DNA of 64,000 nucleotides from Sphingobacteriaceae bacterium GW460-11-11-14-LB5. GTDB taxonomy: Bacteria; Bacteroidota; Bacteroidia; Sphingobacteriales; Sphingobacteriaceae. The notes beneath the pieces were generated by a model. The model was not told the origin of the DNA, did no database searches, and saw only the letters and a program-made list of their open reading frames with translations. Below are positions 26,132-35,248 of the stretch, in pieces. The DNA lies in contig CP021237.1 in assembly GCA_002151545.1 (NCBI GenBank), positions 2,480,001-2,544,000 of the forward strand, read 5' to 3'. The translations under genes and the position numbers were made by a program. Within the stretch, counting starts at the first letter, position 1. Each line of letters opens with the position of its first letter.

Positions 26132-26860
26132 ATGAACAGGGAATATCATAAATGGTTCAGTCATCATCTCCAACGGGATATGGAACTACTGGTTTTCGGC
26201 CATGCCGGAAGAGCAGTTATCTTTTTTCCTACCCGAATGGCCAGGTTTTACGATTACGAAAATTGGGGAATTATCGCTTCATTAAGTACGCAGATTGAAA
26301 ATGGTGAACTTCAAATTTTCTGTGTAGACAGCATAGATGGAGAGAGCTTTTATAATGATGAGGTATTTCCATCGGTACGGATCAACAGGCATTTACAATA
26401 TGAAAAATATCTCCTTGAAGAAGTATTATCGCTTATTTATCAAAAAAATGGTGGCGATTATGTAGAAACTGCCGGTTGCAGCATGGGGGCTTATCACGCG
26501 ATAAACCTGGCCATGAAATACCCCTGGTTATTCAAAAAAGCAGTCGGCATTAGCGGAAGGTACGACCTTACGGATAACATAGGCGATTTTAGAGACCTGC
26601 TGAACGGATTTCACAGCGATGAGGTTTATTTTAATATGCCTGCCCAGTATATAGCCAACCTAAATGATGACCGGTTGTTATCGGCAGTTAGAAACATGGA
26701 AATTATTCTGGCCGTAGGCGAAACGGATCCTTTTTTAAGTGGCAACCAACACCTGAGTAGCCTGCTATGGGAAAAAGGTGTTCCCAACCAGTTTCATACC
26801 TGGGAGAGTAATGCGCACCGCCCCCATTACTGGCGAAAAATGGCGCCTATGTACATCTAA
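26132..26860 (+). CDS. Putative esterase, alpha/beta hydrolase fold
   Basis: The 242-residue protein resembles the esterase D-like family (PF00756 type). The nucleophile elbow is GCSMGAYHA near residue 111, an aspartate lies in VGETDPFLSG near 196, and SNAHRPHYW near the C-terminus carries the likely histidine. I use the ATG at 26132; a TTG at 26123 in frame is less likely. No signal peptide is seen. It follows the SGNH hydrolase by 66 bp on the same strand, and its stop lies only 21 bp from the convergent lipoprotein gene. Confidence 0.8.
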   Translation: MNREYHKWFSHHLQRDMELLVFGHAGRAVIFFPTRMARFYDYENWGIIASLSTQIENGELQIFCVDSIDGESFYNDEVFPSVRINRHLQYEKYLLEEVLSLIYQKNGGDYVETAGCSMGAYHAINLAMKYPWLFKKAVGISGRYDLTDNIGDFRDLLNGFHSDEVYFNMPAQYIANLNDDRLLSAVRNMEIILAVGETDPFLSGNQHLSSLLWEKGVPNQFHTWESNAHRPHYWRKMAPMYI

Positions 26861-26881
26861 TTATTATATAGGCAAGCTTTC

Positions 26882-27409
26882 TTACTTTACGGCTAAATTA
26901 AAATATTGTTTAATGTGAAGCGTATCTACAGGTTTGCTGGATTTTTCGGCAGCTAAAACAATATTTGCATCAAGCAGCCATTTTTCTGCTGAGCTATTCA
27001 TGCTCGCCACTTTAATTCCTTTAACCGTTCCTGCAATTGGAGTTAAGTTGAAATAATCACATGTAGGGCAAGAAAACAGATGTTTTACTTTTCCAGCCAG
27101 AATATCAGCATCCGTTAGTAAAAATTTATCACCCAGCATAGGCGCCAGGATATATACCCGGGTGGTACTAAAGTTATTACTTTTTGTAGCCAAGAAAATC
27201 CGGTGTTGTCCTGTTGTAAGTGCCATCTGCTGATCGCTCATAGCTGCATAATTAACATACTCATATGAGCAGTTTCCTTCACTACATAGCGTTAGGTTTT
27301 TTGCATCAATGGTAAAATCCATGGGGTTATCAGTTTTCTTTTTGCAGGCACTCAAGATGCTTAATGCAATAAAAAAGATGGCGGTTATTTTAAAAGCGTT
27401 TCTCATCAT
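26882..27409 (-). CDS. Lipoprotein of unknown function
   Basis: The 175-residue product starts with a lipoprotein signal (ALSILSACKKK), so it should be anchored to a membrane through Cys22. The mature part has a CSEGNCSYEY pair and a CPTCDYF motif; four cysteines suggest disulfide bonds or metal binding. No family is recognised. It is divergent from the HAD gene and convergent with the esterase. Confidence 0.7.
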   Translation of the reverse strand: MMRNAFKITAIFFIALSILSACKKKTDNPMDFTIDAKNLTLCSEGNCSYEYVNYAAMSDQQMALTTGQHRIFLATKSNNFSTTRVYILAPMLGDKFLLTDADILAGKVKHLFSCPTCDYFNLTPIAGTVKGIKVASMNSSAEKWLLDANIVLAAEKSSKPVDTLHIKQYFNLAVK

Positions 27410-27579
27410 TTAATTTTCTATGAATACGGTATAAACTTAGGATATGCTACAATTCGAATATTAATTTTTCATTAAATCGATGAACAGCATGAAATATCAT
27501 GCGAACACAGCGAATAAGTTTGGGCTAAAAACTGACCGCTGAAAGACTTTATCTTAACACTGATTGAACAAGAAAATAT

Positions 27580-27587
27580 TAAGTTTG
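27580..27587 (+). promoter_or_regulatory. Possible -7 promoter element of the HAD gene
   Basis: TAAGTTTG matches the Bacteroidota -7 consensus TAnnTTTG exactly and lies 29 bp before the ATG at 27617. A clear -33 TTTG at the usual 19-bp distance is not seen, so confidence is moderate to low. Confidence 0.4.
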
Positions 27588-27616
27588 CACCTAAACAGAT
27601 TAAATCTACAAAAAAC

Positions 27617-28399
27617 ATGAAACAAGGATTATTAATAGATATGGATGGGGTGATTTACAGCGGGGAAGAATTGATATTTGGTGCTGATAAATTCATTAAA
27701 AACTTAATTGACGAAGATATTCCTTTTGCATTTATGACCAACAACAGTCAAAGAACGGCTTTAGAAGTGGTACGTAAATTAAAGGGACTGGGAATAAAAG
27801 TAGAAGAAAGCCATGTATATACCAGTGCAATGGCTACCGGAAAATTTCTATCCGACCAAAGCCCGGCTGGTACCGCTTATGTATTGGGAGAAGGTGGTTT
27901 ACTAAGCAGTTTACACGATCATGGCATTACTTTGGTAAACACCGATCCGGAATTTGTGGTATTGGGTGAAGGCCGAAACTTTACACTCGAAATGGTACAG
28001 CGTGCTGTGGATATGATTCTTGCGGGAGCCAAGTTTATCACCACAAACAGAGATCCATCACCTAAAAAACCAGGATGGAACAACCTCGGTATTGCGGCAA
28101 CCACAGCAATGATTGAGGAAGCTACCGGTAGAAAAGCCTTTGTTACAGGTAAACCAAGTCCGGTGATGATGCGTTCTGCACGTAAATTCCTGGGATTGGA
28201 AACCAGTGAAACCACTGTTATTGGCGATACCATGGAAACTGATATACAAGGCGGTGTTCAGATGGGATATAAAACCATTCTGGTACTTTCGGGCATTTCA
28301 AGTAAGGATACTTTAGGCCATTATGCTTTTAAACCAGATATGATTGCCAGCTCTGTTGATGAAATTAAGTTTCCTTTAGCCTGGTGGGAAGATAAGTAG
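27617..28399 (+). CDS. HAD-IIA family phosphatase (NagD-like)
   Basis: The 260-residue cytoplasmic enzyme has HAD motif I DMDGV near residue 8, motif II MTNNSQ near residue 40, motif III lysine in TGKPSP near 176, and motif IV GDTMETDI near 197. This order and the length fit the NagD / 4-nitrophenylphosphatase-like subfamily IIA, whose members dephosphorylate small phosphates such as nucleotides or sugar phosphates. No operon partner is seen; a promoter-like -7 word lies 29 bp upstream. Confidence 0.9.
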   Translation: MKQGLLIDMDGVIYSGEELIFGADKFIKNLIDEDIPFAFMTNNSQRTALEVVRKLKGLGIKVEESHVYTSAMATGKFLSDQSPAGTAYVLGEGGLLSSLHDHGITLVNTDPEFVVLGEGRNFTLEMVQRAVDMILAGAKFITTNRDPSPKKPGWNNLGIAATTAMIEEATGRKAFVTGKPSPVMMRSARKFLGLETSETTVIGDTMETDIQGGVQMGYKTILVLSGISSKDTLGHYAFKPDMIASSVDEIKFPLAWWEDK

Positions 28400-28429
28400 A
28401 TTACCATTTCGAACCTGGAGTTTAAACGT

Positions 28430-28455
28430 GGTGTCAGAAAGAAATATCTGGCACC
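28430..28455 (+). repeat. Hairpin downstream of the HAD gene
   Basis: GGTGTCAGA and TCTGGCACC form a 9-bp stem (one G-U pair on the plus strand) with an 8-nt loop, 31 bp past the HAD stop codon. There is no T run, so it is a weak terminator candidate at best. Confidence 0.3.
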
Positions 28456-28468
28456 ATATGAGCAAACG

Positions 28469-28500
28469 AATGAACAATTGAACTAATGACCAGTGAACTA
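28469..28500. repeat. Degenerate copy of the AATGAAC tandem words
   Basis: The words AATGAACAATTGAACT and AATGACCAGTGAACTA repeat the AATGAACT/AATGACC units of the 25293-25391 array. It lies in the gap after the HAD gene and shows that the element is dispersed. Confidence 0.5.
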
Positions 28501-28505
28501 AGGTA

Positions 28506-28781
28506 CTACTTTAGCTGATTAATGGTTAATAAAGGCGCTGAATGGAAATATACAGGCTTAAAAAAATTCAACCGATAATCAGATGTAAATATTCCTGGTT
28601 TATGATCAAACTTAGAAGCTGTACCACTAGCTTTAAACAAACTAAACGAAGCTGAATCTCTCACCGTGTGCTTATGCGTTGGGGCATCAGGCACTTTGTG
28701 ATCAGTAAATTTATCCGCCCGGGTTAAAAGTCCAACTGCTGGTATAACCATTAATAATGCCATGCAAGAAATCAGTCTCAT
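28506..28781 (-). CDS. Possible small exported protein
   Basis: The 91-residue ORF starts with a hydrophobic stretch (MRLISCMALLMVIPAVGLL) that could be a signal peptide. A basic, His-rich middle (APTHKHTVRDSASF) and a C-terminal NFFKPVYFHSAPL follow. No family is recognised. It could be a real secreted peptide or a chance frame; the amino-terminal pattern favours a real gene. Confidence 0.45.
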   Translation of the reverse strand: MRLISCMALLMVIPAVGLLTRADKFTDHKVPDAPTHKHTVRDSASFSLFKASGTASKFDHKPGIFTSDYRLNFFKPVYFHSAPLLTINQLK

Positions 28782-29228
28782 ATCATTGTGTTTAAAATCC
28801 GCTTATTATTTGGTTAAGTTTAAACAAAGATGAGACGATGTTATTAGTAAGATGATTAACTGGCGTTATGAAATTGTTAAAATTACGATGCCGTTTTAAT
28901 TCAATATTAAATGATATGGATGTATCCCCATTAGGTTAGTATTAAGACTGCGCAGCAACATCCATCGCTACGCAATCATTAACTAACCAAAATAAATGTA
29001 TTTACCAGGCGTAACATCAGATAACCAGTCTTGATGCGCGCTTGATATAGACGGTAAAATAGGGCACTAATCAACCTGTATATTACCTATCGTTTACATT
29101 TAAATCTTCAATCAAAACCTGGCTAATGTCTCCTTTTGTCAGGAAGCCTGATTCGATATGATCATCATTCGGTTTTGCTTTAAACCGTACTGAAGTAAAA
29201 AAATTCAATAAAATAACGGGCGATTAAC
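28782..29228. other. Intergenic stretch downstream of PUL A
   Basis: The 447 bp between the last gene of PUL A and the small exported protein hold no supported ORF or RNA. TCAGGcttCCTGA near 29140 can form a short stem but has no T run. The upstream region of 28781 has a CATCTTTG word, one mismatch from a -7 box. Confidence 0.5.
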
Positions 29229-30731
29229 CTACATTTTAGCATCCATTAACTTTGCTGCTTTTGCTTTCGGTGCTTCCAGTTTCATCTTAATTACAAATGC
29301 CTTATTGGGCTGAAAATCATTTGGCAGTGTTACATCGTAATAGGTGTTCTTATCCAGATCCAATCCGATATCCGACTGTTTTAATTCCAGTTTTTTGCTA
29401 TTGATTAAAAGCGCAGCTGTACCCGGAACCTGTTTGGCATTTTTAGGCACCGCAATACGCACAAGACTATTTACAGGTCGGTTAAAAACGGTTAAATAAA
29501 GGTTATCGTCCTTTTGTGTAAAGTAGCCTAATTTGGAAGGTGTTAATGCGGCATGGCGAACCCCGTACACAGCCTCGGCATTTAGTTTTATCCATTCGCC
29601 CATTTCCCTGGCAATTTTATCCTCCTCCGGATGCATATTACCGTTTCCATCGGGACCAAAGTTTAACACAAAATTGCCATTCATAGATACCGAACGCATC
29701 AGCATATCCAATAAATCGTCGGTGGTTTTGGTATAAATTCCCGACCAGTCTTTCATATAACCCCAGCCGTTAGGCGGAATAGTCATAACCGCATCCCAAT
29801 CATGACCGTTTAACCATTCAAATTCTGCAGGTAATTTACGCTCCCAGCCTTGTTCGTAGTCGCCTAAAATATTGCCATTCGAATCGAAGTGCCGCGATCC
29901 GTGTTCATCGTTACGGAAACGTGAGCCAATAATTAATCCGGGGTGTTTTTCGCGGAGTTCTTTTTCTAAATTGTAGGTAAATTCGTAGGCACTTTTCCAG
30001 GAGGCATCCCAGGTACCATCGAACCAGAAACCTTTAATTTTCGGATAGTTATCCAGCTGCTCTAAAAGCTGGTTTCGGGTATAAGCCAAAAATTTACCGA
30101 ATTTTTCTTTTTCTTCGTCTGTTTTTGGGGCTTTACCCATATAATTTGGGTTATTCCATTCTAAAATCGAGAAATAGAGATATACATCAATACCTTCGGC
30201 AGTATAAGCATCTACAATCTGTTTCACAATATCCTTTTTATATGGCGATGCAGAAATATTATAATCAGAATATTTTGTCGGCCAAAGAGCAAAACCATCG
30301 TGGTGTTTGGTTGTAAAAATCACATATTTTGCCCCCATTTCCTTAGCTTGTTTAGCCCAACGTTTGGCATCGAAGTTTTTAGGGTTAAATTGTTTGTACA
30401 AGTTATCGTAAGTTTTGGCCCAGTCTTTTGGTGCGGTAGGCCCTCCCCATGAACGGATCCATTCTGATGCTGCTGCACCACCCCTTGCGCTTACCCCGTT
30501 CCATTCGTTACCCGCAATTGAATAAATTCCCCAATGGATAAACTGCCCCAAACCATAGCTCCGAAAAGCTTCCATATCTGCATCGGTACGGTGCGGTGGC
30601 GTTAATGTTCCGTATTTAACTTCCACTTCTTTTGTCGGTTTGCTCTTTGGTCCTGTCCATTGTGCATCTGCAGGGTTTACTGCAGCTATAGCAGCAAGGC
30701 TAACTAGGGCAAACTTTAATATATTTTTCAT
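29229..30731 (-). CDS. Alpha-L-fucosidase, GH29 (last PUL A gene)
   Basis: The 500-residue exported enzyme has a signal peptide (ending NPADAQ) and the GH29 barrel motifs FIHWGIYSIAGNEWNG, KYVIFTTKHHDGFALW and KGFWFDGTWD. The aspartate in the last motif is the expected nucleophile. It removes terminal alpha-L-fucose from glycans with retention. The last ~110 residues form a C-terminal beta domain. It lies 109 bp past the GH20 gene on the same strand, so it could be read as part of the operon or have its own promoter. It is the second fucosidase of this type in PUL A. Confidence 0.92.
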   Translation of the reverse strand: MKNILKFALVSLAAIAAVNPADAQWTGPKSKPTKEVEVKYGTLTPPHRTDADMEAFRSYGLGQFIHWGIYSIAGNEWNGVSARGGAAASEWIRSWGGPTAPKDWAKTYDNLYKQFNPKNFDAKRWAKQAKEMGAKYVIFTTKHHDGFALWPTKYSDYNISASPYKKDIVKQIVDAYTAEGIDVYLYFSILEWNNPNYMGKAPKTDEEKEKFGKFLAYTRNQLLEQLDNYPKIKGFWFDGTWDASWKSAYEFTYNLEKELREKHPGLIIGSRFRNDEHGSRHFDSNGNILGDYEQGWERKLPAEFEWLNGHDWDAVMTIPPNGWGYMKDWSGIYTKTTDDLLDMLMRSVSMNGNFVLNFGPDGNGNMHPEEDKIAREMGEWIKLNAEAVYGVRHAALTPSKLGYFTQKDDNLYLTVFNRPVNSLVRIAVPKNAKQVPGTAALLINSKKLELKQSDIGLDLDKNTYYDVTLPNDFQPNKAFVIKMKLEAPKAKAAKLMDAKM

Positions 30732-30840
30732 CTGTTTAATTTTGTTTTCTTTTGTAATGAAGCTGCCATGATTTAATCATTATACGGTGTGGTTTTGAAA
30801 ATCATGACAATTTCATATTCAAATTTTATGCGTGTTCTTG

Positions 30841-32430
30841 TTAATCTTTATAATTTAATGGTTTCTTTCTCCTAACCGGTATTTCGGGGTTTTGCAAGGG
30901 TTTTGAAGGATGATAATAATAAAGCCCTGCTTTGCCATAAAGCGTCAGATGCTGGCTTAAATTATTGCTGAAGATTTTAAAATCTTTATGTTTTTGTGGC
31001 GTCCATGCAGCCTCTGCCAGGGCAGCAATGCGTGGAAAAAGCAAATAATCTAAACGGTTATCATTATCTACTGTTTCTGTCCAAAGGTTGGCCTGAATAC
31101 CTAAAATAAGCTGTTTTTCTTTTTCATTTTCAGTAAAAGACTGTGCATCGAACTGGTAAACCTGCTCAATCGGACTATACAGTTTGTTCCATTTCCTGCC
31201 ATATTGATGCGTACTATCCTGAACAAAATCGAAATACAGGGGCAAACGCGGACATAAAACCGTTTGGTAACCTTTACTCAACGCAGTACGGAGCTGGGCA
31301 GGTTTTTCCTGGCGCCACCAAAACATAATTGTTTTTTCTTTCGGCAAATCGGCTTCGGCCATTTCATCCCAAAAAATAGCCCTGGCGTTTAATTGATAGA
31401 GCGAATCGGCCATACGTTTCATAAAATAATGTTCTACTGCAGCATCATCTTTAAGCTTTTCGCGTTCGCGGAGTTTCAAAATATCGGCATTGCTTTTCCA
31501 CTTTTCATTTCCATAACTCACTTCATCTCCACCTAAATGAATTAATCCGGCAGGAAAAAGCACATTGGTTTCTTTTAGAATATCGGTTAAATAACCGTAG
31601 GTTTTTTCCAGGCCAGGATTAAAGGTAAACTCCGGGTGCCCTGCTGAACCGCCTCCTGAATATTCGGGATAAGCCCGATTGGCTGCAGTAGCATGCCCGG
31701 GCATATCAATTTCGGGTATCACTTTAATGTAACGTTCTGCAGCGTAAGCTACAATTTCCCTAATATCGGCTTGTGTGTAAAACTGAGCGGGTAAATTAGG
31801 TGTTAAATAATCTCCAATGCCTCCAATAAGGGCTAAATTAGGATATTTTTTAATTTCCAGGCGCCAGGATGGTTCATCGGTTAAATGCCAATGGAAGGTA
31901 TTTAGCTTATAAAAGGCCATCCAGTTTAAAATGGATTTTACTTTTTGTTTGCCAAAAAAATGGCGCGATTCGTCGAGCATAAAGCCACGCCAGCCATAAG
32001 CTGGTGCATCGCTTATCTCTGCTACCGGAAGCTGGTTATTTTTACTGGTTAGCGCCAATTGCAGCAACGAGATTATTCCATAAAAAATCCCGTTAGGGTG
32101 CGTAGCAGAAATGGTCACCTGTTCAGGTTTAATACTGATCTGGTAAGCACATGAATCTGCCTGCCTGCGACCTGCCTTTAGCACCAGGACAATATTTGCC
32201 GATTTAGCTTTCTGCTGAAGGGTAATTCCTTTTTGACTTAATAATTCATTCTGAAAATAGTAAGCAATCGTTTTTAACTGTTCGTTATGATAACCAATGC
32301 TACTGTGATTATTAAGCGTAAAGTAACCACTGCCTTTTGCAAATTGCAGCGGCATAGGAATAATTCCAGCTTGCTGTGCAAAGGCCGTTGAGTAAACAAG
32401 TATTATAGATAATGTATATAGTAACCTCAT
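30841..32430 (-). CDS. Beta-N-acetylhexosaminidase, GH20
   Basis: The 529-residue exported enzyme has a signal peptide (ending AFAQQ), an N-terminal GH20b-like domain (about 20-140) and a catalytic barrel. It includes GWRGFMLDESRHF, NTFHWHLTDEPSWRLEI and the hallmark HLGGDEVSYG, where the Asp-Glu pair does substrate-assisted catalysis. It would cut terminal beta-GlcNAc or beta-GalNAc from glycans. Its ATG overlaps the GH29 stop by one base (TAATG), so it is translationally coupled to the fucosidase. In this PUL it would follow defucosylation, clipping GlcNAc/GalNAc residues. Confidence 0.93.
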   Translation of the reverse strand: MRLLYTLSIILVYSTAFAQQAGIIPMPLQFAKGSGYFTLNNHSSIGYHNEQLKTIAYYFQNELLSQKGITLQQKAKSANIVLVLKAGRRQADSCAYQISIKPEQVTISATHPNGIFYGIISLLQLALTSKNNQLPVAEISDAPAYGWRGFMLDESRHFFGKQKVKSILNWMAFYKLNTFHWHLTDEPSWRLEIKKYPNLALIGGIGDYLTPNLPAQFYTQADIREIVAYAAERYIKVIPEIDMPGHATAANRAYPEYSGGGSAGHPEFTFNPGLEKTYGYLTDILKETNVLFPAGLIHLGGDEVSYGNEKWKSNADILKLREREKLKDDAAVEHYFMKRMADSLYQLNARAIFWDEMAEADLPKEKTIMFWWRQEKPAQLRTALSKGYQTVLCPRLPLYFDFVQDSTHQYGRKWNKLYSPIEQVYQFDAQSFTENEKEKQLILGIQANLWTETVDNDNRLDYLLFPRIAALAEAAWTPQKHKDFKIFSNNLSQHLTLYGKAGLYYYHPSKPLQNPEIPVRRKKPLNYKD

Positions 32431-33818
32431 TATTTGGTTGTTATTTTCAATACATAAACAGGAATTTGATTTCCTTTTTTAAAATCAACGGGTAAATTCA
32501 GGTTGAGGCCTTCATTATTGATGGTCCATTCGATTTTCTTATTGTTTCCTAAAAGCTCAATATTTTTAACAGATAATAAACTTTTGTTTATTTGCTTTAA
32601 CTGTACACCTGGTTTTTGCCAGCTCCTTAAAAAAACATACACGTTCTTATCCTTTGCCGTATAATAAACATCTGGTGTTACAGATTTCGGTGTACCGTCA
32701 AAAACAGCATCTTTAATGGCGTTTTTACTTTCTTCAATGGAGCTATTATCGCTCTTTTCATTGCTGTTTTCTTTTACGGCTAACCATGGGTGGCTGGCGT
32801 AAATGGCCTCCTGGTTAATATCCATCCATTTACCTACAGCTTTTAATCTTTCGGTTGCCCAATCCGGAAAGGTACCATCACCTTTCGGTCCAACGTTTAG
32901 CAATAAATTACCCCCGTTAGCCACTACTTCTACCAAATGCCTCACCAGCATTTCGGGCGATTTCCAAACGCTATCGTGTTTATTGTAACCCCAGTTTTGA
33001 CCAATGGTTAAACAAGATTCCCAGGCTTTTTTTGATGATGGAGATAAAGATTGTTCAGAAATTGAAAAATCGCCATAACCATTTCCAATTCTATTGTTTA
33101 CCAGGCAGTTTGGCTGTATTTTTTCAACCAATGCTTTAAGTTCTGCACTCTCTTTTTTACTGATGAGTTCGGGTGTATCGAACCAAATTGCACCAATCGG
33201 GCCATAGTTACTTAAAAGCTCTGTAATTTGTGGTTTAACCTTTCTTTCGAAATAGCGGTTAAAAACTTTAGCATCTTCATTCGGATAATCCCAGGTATTG
33301 CTTCTGCCCGCTTTTACAGGCCAATTGGTTGGCACATCCGGATCTTGCCAATCTCTCCCCAAGGAATAATAAAGGCAAAGCGTGATGTTGTATTTTTTAC
33401 AGGCTTTCGCCAGCGCTGCAACTGGATCGCGTTTAAACGGACTTCTTTTTACAATATTATAATCGCTACTGGCCGAGTTATACATGGCAAAACCATCATG
33501 ATGTTTTGCTGTAAAAACGATATACTTCATGCCTGTTTCTTTGGCTTTTTTAACCCAGGCATCAGCATCGAACTTGATGGGATTAAACTGATTAGCAATG
33601 GCCCCATACTCCTGTACCGGAATGCGTTCGTACAGCATAAAATGCTCTCCTCCTTTAACCCGGTGACCTTTCCAATCGCCGGCAGTTTGCGCATACAAAC
33701 CCCAGTGCAGGAACAGACCGAATTTTTCAGCTTTAAATTGATCTATCGGACCTGTTTGTGCAAACAAGTTTGCTACCAGACCTATCGTAAATAAGGTAAA
33801 CAAGTATTTTTTTTTCAT
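32430..33818 (-). CDS. Alpha-L-fucosidase, GH29
   Basis: The 462-residue exported enzyme has a signal peptide (ending ANLFAQ), FGLFLHWGLYAQTAGDWKG, YIVFTAKHHDGFAMY and IGAIWFDTPE with the probable nucleophile Asp. It differs from the GH29 enzyme at 29229 in the region around the active site and is only distantly similar, so it may act on a different linkage. The C-terminal domain ends with ELLGNNKKIEWTINNEGLNLNLP, a motif also found in the orphan gene at 36741. It overlaps the GH20 start by one base. An inverted repeat separates it from the M60-like gene. Confidence 0.92.
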   Translation of the reverse strand: MKKKYLFTLFTIGLVANLFAQTGPIDQFKAEKFGLFLHWGLYAQTAGDWKGHRVKGGEHFMLYERIPVQEYGAIANQFNPIKFDADAWVKKAKETGMKYIVFTAKHHDGFAMYNSASSDYNIVKRSPFKRDPVAALAKACKKYNITLCLYYSLGRDWQDPDVPTNWPVKAGRSNTWDYPNEDAKVFNRYFERKVKPQITELLSNYGPIGAIWFDTPELISKKESAELKALVEKIQPNCLVNNRIGNGYGDFSISEQSLSPSSKKAWESCLTIGQNWGYNKHDSVWKSPEMLVRHLVEVVANGGNLLLNVGPKGDGTFPDWATERLKAVGKWMDINQEAIYASHPWLAVKENSNEKSDNSSIEESKNAIKDAVFDGTPKSVTPDVYYTAKDKNVYVFLRSWQKPGVQLKQINKSLLSVKNIELLGNNKKIEWTINNEGLNLNLPVDFKKGNQIPVYVLKITTK

Positions 33819-33830
33819 TAACTTATATTT

Positions 33831-33860
33831 TACACTCCGGAATCCATTTTCCGGAGTGTA
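33831..33860 (-). promoter_or_regulatory. Perfect 10-bp stem-loop between the M60-like and GH29 genes
   Basis: TACACTCCGG and CCGGAGTGTA form a perfect 10-bp stem with a 10-base loop. On the minus strand, which carries the operon, the stem is followed by AAATATAAG rather than a U run. It may therefore stabilise or process the mRNA (changing the ratio of upstream to downstream genes) rather than end transcription. The T run lies on the other strand, where no gene is transcribed. Confidence 0.6.
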
Positions 33861-33871
33861 TTTTTTTTAAT

Positions 33872-35242
33872 TTAATCTCTCAAGGTTGTCAAATCAACTG
33901 CAGGCGCTGGCAAAGCCAAAGCTGTAATTTCATTATAAACGGATTGTGTTACTGGCAAGCCCCATTTTTTAAAAAAATCGCTTAAATCGTTTCCGCTAAT
34001 CGTACAGGCCTTTAGCATAAAATAACGCATTTTAGCCGCATCGTTAGCTAATGAAGGATTTTCGGTACGGGTTTGCTTATGCAGCGTAATGTAAAAGGCA
34101 TCGCCATATTTGAGCCACAACTGATAAAACATCCCCAACCTGGTATCATTCGCATTGGCAACTGTACCATTAAAATTACGGTTAGCCTGAGCAATACTAA
34201 AATAATTATCAACCGAGGTCCATTTGCCATCCCGGTTCATGCGGGAAGGTGTAACACCAAAATATCGTTCGGCAGCCATCGAATACAGGTTTACCGTAAC
34301 CTCGGTCAAACCTGTCCAGGTCCACGGACCTTGTTGATGGATATGCCCAGCCTCATGCCATAATCCCCAGCCCGAAACTCCGCTAACATTTGCATTTTGC
34401 AGAATACGATAAGTTAAAGAACGGATATAAAAAATCCCAATCCCCGCAGCCATGTAATCACCTGAATTTGCAGGGTCTTTAACGGTGATCAAATATTTAT
34501 ATGACCCTGCGGTATGCAAGGCTGTAGATCCATCAATGCCACTAAAAGCATCTTCTGCATCAATAATCTGATCAATTTTAGTACTCACCGCTTGCTGATC
34601 GTCGGTTTTATAAGTAATTGCATCATCCCTGCGGGCAACCACAATGGCACGACTGGTTTCGATGATAACATCAGGTACATTAGTTAAACTATCGAGCATG
34701 GTTAACCAATCGGCATTTGAAGTAACATTTTTCTTAAAATAAGGTACAGGCTTAAAACCTTTACCAAAGCTAAGACTTGCAGATGCTGCCGGAGTAGCGC
34801 TACTTACATATTTTACCCAGGCCATTCCACCATATTGATCGGCTTTAATCTTATTTAAACCTACTTGTAAGGTGTAATAAGTACGCACGGGTCTAATGTT
34901 ATCTCTAAATGGTGTACCTAATACCAGCTGAGGCAAACGGGTCCCGCTGGTTTGAGCAACCGTAACATAAATAGAATCGTTTGCAGCCACATAATATCCG
35001 GTAGGTAACATTTCGTTATGATTGGACTGAATTAGTCTGTTAGCTACCGCCTGACTGCCCACATTTTCGGTATACGTTTGCGTAACCGGAGCCACCATAC
35101 CTGATACAGGACCAACTGCAGTAAGCTTATTTTTTAAACTAAAAGTATCTGTGCTGTCTGCCTGCTCATTGGTCTTTTTACATGCGAAAACAGAGATTGA
35201 AAAAGCCAGGCTTAGTAAGCCAATTTGATATAGATTTTTCAT
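33872..35242 (-). CDS. M60-like (mucin-type) zinc metallopeptidase lipoprotein
   Basis: The 456-residue lipoprotein (SVFACKKTN) contains a beta-rich N-terminal half and a gluzincin-like active site HEAGH (296-300) followed by Glu314 in WTGLTEVTVN. That HExxH plus short-spaced Glu pattern is the signature of peptidase M60 (enhancin/SslE/BT4244-like), a family known for cutting mucin-type, O-glycosylated protein. It probably sits on the outer membrane or in the periplasm and trims glycoprotein for the PUL. It starts 6 bp after the metzincin-like gene, so both proteases are coexpressed. The peptide specificity is not known. Confidence 0.85.
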   Translation of the reverse strand: MKNLYQIGLLSLAFSISVFACKKTNEQADSTDTFSLKNKLTAVGPVSGMVAPVTQTYTENVGSQAVANRLIQSNHNEMLPTGYYVAANDSIYVTVAQTSGTRLPQLVLGTPFRDNIRPVRTYYTLQVGLNKIKADQYGGMAWVKYVSSATPAASASLSFGKGFKPVPYFKKNVTSNADWLTMLDSLTNVPDVIIETSRAIVVARRDDAITYKTDDQQAVSTKIDQIIDAEDAFSGIDGSTALHTAGSYKYLITVKDPANSGDYMAAGIGIFYIRSLTYRILQNANVSGVSGWGLWHEAGHIHQQGPWTWTGLTEVTVNLYSMAAERYFGVTPSRMNRDGKWTSVDNYFSIAQANRNFNGTVANANDTRLGMFYQLWLKYGDAFYITLHKQTRTENPSLANDAAKMRYFMLKACTISGNDLSDFFKKWGLPVTQSVYNEITALALPAPAVDLTTLRD

Positions 35243-35248
35243 AGCTGT

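Noticed and set aside
33831..33860. Rho-independent terminator on the operon strand
   Set aside because: The T run lies on the plus strand; on the minus strand the stem is followed by AAATATAAG, so termination is unlikely in the direction of transcription.
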